The position numbers and the translations under genes are program-made. A stretch of 64,000 nucleotides of DNA from NCBI GenBank assembly GCA_030426085.1, contig JAUHYW010000004.1:124001-188000 (forward strand), in the 5' to 3' direction. The notes beneath the pieces were generated by a model, which was not told the origin of the DNA, did not search any database, and saw nothing but the letters and a program-made list of their open reading frames with translations. Below are positions 61,203 through 64,000 of the stretch, one piece after another. Numbering within the stretch: position 1 is the first letter of the stretch; every line of letters starts with the position of its first letter. This DNA comes from a bacterium (GTDB lineage: Bacteria > Myxococcota_A > Bradymonadia > UBA7976 > UBA1532).

Positions 61203-62233
61203 GGCCGCTCGCCGCCCTGCTCCTGGCCGTGGCCTGCGCCGGCTGCGGCGCCGAACCGCCGCCCCCGCCCGACCCGCTCGCGCAGTACTCCGAGCGGCGG
61301 TTCATCGTCGCCGAGGGCCGGGGCGCGACGACCCTCGCCGCGTCCGACGACGCCCGGGTGCGCCTGTCGGCCGGCATCCGGGCCCGGCTGACCGCCCGGC
61401 TGACCGTCGAATCGCGTCAGACCGCCGACGGCGCGGTCGAGCGGGTCGAGCAGCAGATCGTGACCGAGACCGCCTTCGACCGGGCCGAGCTGATCCGCCT
61501 GCCCCGCGCGCTCCAGCGGTGCCCGACCCCCGGGGCGCCCGACGGCTGCGTGGCGGTGGCGGTGCTCGATCGGGCCGAGGCCGCCGGAGCCCTGCGGGAC
61601 GCCGCCGCCGACCCGGCCAGCCGCTTCCGGGCCGCCGCCGATCGGGCGCTGGCCGCCGCCCCCGACGACTGGATCGGCTTCACGACGGGCCTGCGGGGGG
61701 CCGAGGTGGCCTACGCCGATCGGGCCCGCGCCGGCTGGCAGGAGGCGGTCATCGTCGGCGGCATCCCCGACGACTTCGCCGCCGATCGGGCGCGGTTCGC
61801 CGCGTTGCAGACCGAGCGGGCCCGGCGCCTGAGCGGGCTGCGCATCGACCTCGAGCCGGCGGTGGGCCTCGACGGCCCGTGGACCGCTCGGGTCGAAGAC
61901 GCCCTCATCGACGCTTTCGGCCGCCTGGGGCCCACCGCGCGCCGGGCCGGGGGCTGCGCCGACCTCGCCGCCCGCCCCGCCGGCCGGATGACCTGCGAGC
62001 GCAGCCCGCTGGGTCCCGCCTGCCGCGTCGCGCTGCGCATCGAGCTGGTCCGCTGCGACGGCGCGCCGCTGGTGACGGTCGAGCCGCCGCCCCAGGGCGC
62101 GGTCGACCCCCGGCTCGAAGACCGCGCCCGCCGCCGACTCGCCGAGCGCATCACCGGGGCCCGGCTCGCGCCGCTGCTCGCCCGCGCGCTGGCCGGGGTC
62201 CTGCCCATCGCCCGCCCCGAGCCGGCCGAATGA
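61199..62233 (+). CDS. Lipoprotein with an LPP20-like N-terminal domain
   Basis: 344 residues from a GTG that overlaps the previous stop. The lipobox is CAGC (C16). Residues of about 28-140 follow the LPP20 outline (FIVAEGRGATTLAASDDARV, RLTARLTVESRQTADGAVER). A second domain (about 180-335) is similarly alpha/beta with one probable disulphide pair. It is therefore a diverged two-domain relative of the first gene of this operon. The stop overlaps the TlpA-like ATG (ATGA). Confidence 0.68.
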   Translation: MRPLAALLLAVACAGCGAEPPPPPDPLAQYSERRFIVAEGRGATTLAASDDARVRLSAGIRARLTARLTVESRQTADGAVERVEQQIVTETAFDRAELIRLPRALQRCPTPGAPDGCVAVAVLDRAEAAGALRDAAADPASRFRAAADRALAAAPDDWIGFTTGLRGAEVAYADRARAGWQEAVIVGGIPDDFAADRARFAALQTERARRLSGLRIDLEPAVGLDGPWTARVEDALIDAFGRLGPTARRAGGCADLAARPAGRMTCERSPLGPACRVALRIELVRCDGAPLVTVEPPPQGAVDPRLEDRARRRLAERITGARLAPLLARALAGVLPIARPEPAE

Positions 62234-62751
62234 TCCCGCTCCTGCTCGCCCTCACGCTCGCCGCGCCGGCGGTGGGCCAGTCGCTGCCGTGGTTCGCCGG
62301 CTGGAGCGCCGACGATCGGGTCATCAACCGCGACGCGGTGCTCGCCGCGCCGGCCGAGGGGCGGGTGATCGTGCTGTTCGCGACGTGGTGCGCGCCGTGC
62401 GAGGCCGGCTTGAAGGCGCTGGCGGCGGCCCGGGAGGAGGGCGCGCTGCCCGGGGTCGAGCTGACGCTGATCGCGTGCGGCGAGCCGCCGGCCACCGTGA
62501 AGCCGTGGCTGGCCGCCCGAGGTCTGGACGGCGTCCGGGTGATCTACGACCGCTTCGGGGCCATCGCCCGCGACCTCGGGGTCGAGCGGTCCACCGGCAC
62601 CGCTCGCCGCCTCGCCCTGCCCCGGGTCGTCGTCGCCGATCGGGCCGGCGTCGTGCGGGCGGTCTTCGACGGGGCCGAGGCCCACGATCCGGCGCGCGTC
62701 GCCGCCGCGCTGAAGACGCCGACCCCGCTCAGAGCACCCGCAGCGCCGTGA
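62230..62751 (+). CDS. TlpA-like periplasmic thioredoxin
   Basis: 173 residues with a cleavable signal peptide (about 1-17). The thioredoxin active site is ATWCAPC (C54 and C57), in the correct place after the first strand, followed by the cis-Pro loop LALPRVVVAD. Such proteins reduce periplasmic disulphides, for example for cytochrome c maturation. As the last gene of the operon, it could keep the cysteines of the lipoproteins before it in order. Its 3' end overlaps the convergent HupE-like gene by 23 bases. Confidence 0.82.
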   Translation: MIPLLLALTLAAPAVGQSLPWFAGWSADDRVINRDAVLAAPAEGRVIVLFATWCAPCEAGLKALAAAREEGALPGVELTLIACGEPPATVKPWLAARGLDGVRVIYDRFGAIARDLGVERSTGTARRLALPRVVVADRAGVVRAVFDGAEAHDPARVAAALKTPTPLRAPAAP

Positions 62752-63841
62752 CCGCCAGCCCCAGCCCGATCAGCCCCACCAGGAGCGCGGCGAAGGTCGG
62801 CCGGGCCCACCGGCTGCGCCCCACCACGACCAGCAGCGGGAACGCCAGCGCCACCAGCGCCACCTGACCCAGCTCGACCCCCAGGTTGAAGCCCAGCAGG
62901 GGCCACAGGCGGTCGGCGCCGGCCGGCAGCCGCTCGGCGAGCAGGCCGGCGAAGCCGAAGCCGTGCACCAGCCCGAAGCCGAAGCAGATCGCGAGCGGCG
63001 CCGCCAGCCCGGTCTGCGAGCTCATGCCCGAGCCGGGGTGATCGAGCGTGCCCCGCCGCAGCCGGTACAGCGCCAGCCCGGCGGCCACCGCGATCGAGAG
63101 CGCGATCACCGGCTCCACCAGCGCCGGGTGCAGCTCGACGAGGCCGGTGGCCCCCAGCCCGAGGGTCACGCTGTGGGCCACGGTGAAGCCGGTGACGACC
63201 GCCAGCAGCCGCCGCAGCCGCCCGCAGCCGAGCACCAGCGCGAGCAGAAACGCGAGGTGGTCCCAGCCGACCGCGATGTGCTCGGCGCCCAGCAGGCCGA
63301 AGACCCACAGCGTCTCGGCCACCGGCGGCGGCTCGCCGACCCGCACGGTCACCCGCTCCAGGCCCCGGTCGAGCACCAGCGGCACCGGGCTGTCCTGCCC
63401 GTCGACGACCACCAGCGCCGCCCAGCGCAGGCTCGGGTGGCGCCCGGCGGGCCACAGCAGGGTCAGGTCGCGGGGTGGAGCCGGGCAGCGGGCCCGCAGC
63501 TCGAGGCGCAGGGCCAGCGCGTCGAGGCGGCCCCACTCGGCCAGCGTCAGCGGGCACTCCTCCCCGTCGGCCTGCACCGCGAGCCAGCCGGGCAGCGCCC
63601 CGGGCAGCGCCTCGTCGAACACCCGGGGCGGGATGGGCACGTTCTCCGGCAGGCCGAGGAGCTGCACCAGATCGGCGATGCGCCCGTCGAGCTGCAGCGC
63701 GACGGACGCCGATCCGTCGACGTGGACCCCGATCCGGGCCAGCCCCGCGTCGTGGGCCGCCGCCGGCCGGGCGACGAAGAGCGCGGCCAGCAGGAGGCCG
63801 ATCCACCCCCACCGGGGCGGCCGGCCGACCCGGTGCGCCAC
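62729..63841 (-). CDS. HupE/UreJ-like membrane protein
   Basis: 370 residues from a GTG at 63841; longer readings would run into the divergent stress-protein gene. A signal (ending ARPAAAH) is followed by a periplasmic domain of about 180 residues and then about seven membrane helices with the family phrases GWDHLAFLLALVLG, FTVAHSVTLGL and GFGLVHGFGFAG. HupE/UreJ relatives transport nickel or cobalt, but this large-periplasmic-domain group has no proven substrate. No hydrogenase or urease gene is nearby. The histidines in the helices could be metal ligands. Confidence 0.8.
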   Translation of the reverse strand: MAHRVGRPPRWGWIGLLLAALFVARPAAAHDAGLARIGVHVDGSASVALQLDGRIADLVQLLGLPENVPIPPRVFDEALPGALPGWLAVQADGEECPLTLAEWGRLDALALRLELRARCPAPPRDLTLLWPAGRHPSLRWAALVVVDGQDSPVPLVLDRGLERVTVRVGEPPPVAETLWVFGLLGAEHIAVGWDHLAFLLALVLGCGRLRRLLAVVTGFTVAHSVTLGLGATGLVELHPALVEPVIALSIAVAAGLALYRLRRGTLDHPGSGMSSQTGLAAPLAICFGFGLVHGFGFAGLLAERLPAGADRLWPLLGFNLGVELGQVALVALAFPLLVVVGRSRWARPTFAALLVGLIGLGLAVTALRVL

Positions 63842-63920
63842 CCGATGGACTTCGCCGCGGGGCCCGGCTATACCGGGCCGTCGCCCCGGGCCGGGCCCGG
63901 GGACATCGAGGGAGGATGCG

Positions 63921-64000
63921 ATGAAGACCATTTCGAAGATCCTGGTGCCGGTCGACTTCTCCGACTGCTCGCGGGCCGCGGTGCAGGCGGCGCTCGACCT
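63921..64000 (+). CDS. Universal stress protein, 5' portion
   Basis: Only the first 26 codons are inside the window. They begin MKTISKILVPVDFSDCS, then AAVQAALDL, the typical first strand and helix of UspA-family proteins. GGGAGGA precedes the ATG by 5 bases, and a TATACC box lies at 63869. The family binds ATP or AMP-like ligands and acts in stress survival. Confidence 0.85.
   Translation, partial: MKTISKILVPVDFSDCSRAAVQAALD

Overview
The window is about 64 kb of very GC-rich DNA, dense with genes and with strongly GC-biased third codon positions. The gene content points to Myxococcota or a close deltaproteobacterial relative: MopE-type calcium-binding-like repeats, a MYXO-CTERM-like tail, many secreted lipoproteins with Asp/Ala/Pro linkers, a Hanks-type Ser/Thr kinase, a sigma-54 activator, SpoIID and PilZ proteins, and late mevalonate-pathway genes. 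This taxonomic placement is inferred from content only. I found no rRNA, tRNA, CRISPR array, insertion sequence or phage. No gene-free stretch exceeds about 225 bases.

Layout. (a) 1-7500: the 3' end of a Nudix gene, then a minus-strand Wadjet-like jetABCD set in which every junction overlaps by 4 nt, preceded in the same direction by an ECF-type sigma factor and a MerR regulator with its palindromic operator. (b) 7600-10621: a four-gene cassette with a TerB-like/LETM1-like protein and two small proteins that are paralogous to each other, followed by a convergent cytochrome c lipoprotein. (c) 11197-24886: a well-formed sigma-54 promoter with two phased palindromic upstream sites drives seven tightly packed plus-strand genes (three beta-helix-like secreted proteins, a TPR membrane protein, two MopE-repeat lipoproteins and a Ser/Thr kinase). 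A sigma-54 activator gene follows directly. I regard this as one regulated cell-envelope system. (d) 24900-33850: a cNMP-fold protein, an HtrA protease with an AI-2E-family permease, a beta-barrel protein, a SpoIID/golvesin-like MYXO-CTERM protein, a SprA-like metalloprotease and two more exported proteins. (e) 33889-38198: an RND pump and its adaptor, divergent from a collagen-like DUF1554 protein.

(f) 39704-42758: GluQ synthetase, PiT phosphate permease and its DUF47/PhoU-like partner. (g) 42839-44498: two paralogous lipoprotein-like peptides carrying an NPKG(x)2-3(Y/F)D motif flank a ferritin-like diiron protein. This is the best candidate here for an undescribed peptide-modification system. 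(h) 44505-47811: phosphomevalonate kinase, mevalonate-diphosphate decarboxylase and an Xaa-Pro aminopeptidase in one overlapping operon. (i) 47921-55359: a hypothetical gene with its own promoter, then a complete tripartite RND system (TolC-like, adaptor, and a pump about 250 residues longer than usual). (j) 55524-64000: a two-domain PPK2, PilZ, an S8-propeptide-like orphan, a thioredoxin-fold lipoprotein, an LPP20-type lipoprotein operon ending in a TlpA-like protein, a HupE/UreJ-like protein and the start of a universal stress protein gene.

All calls come from reading motifs by eye. No database search was run.
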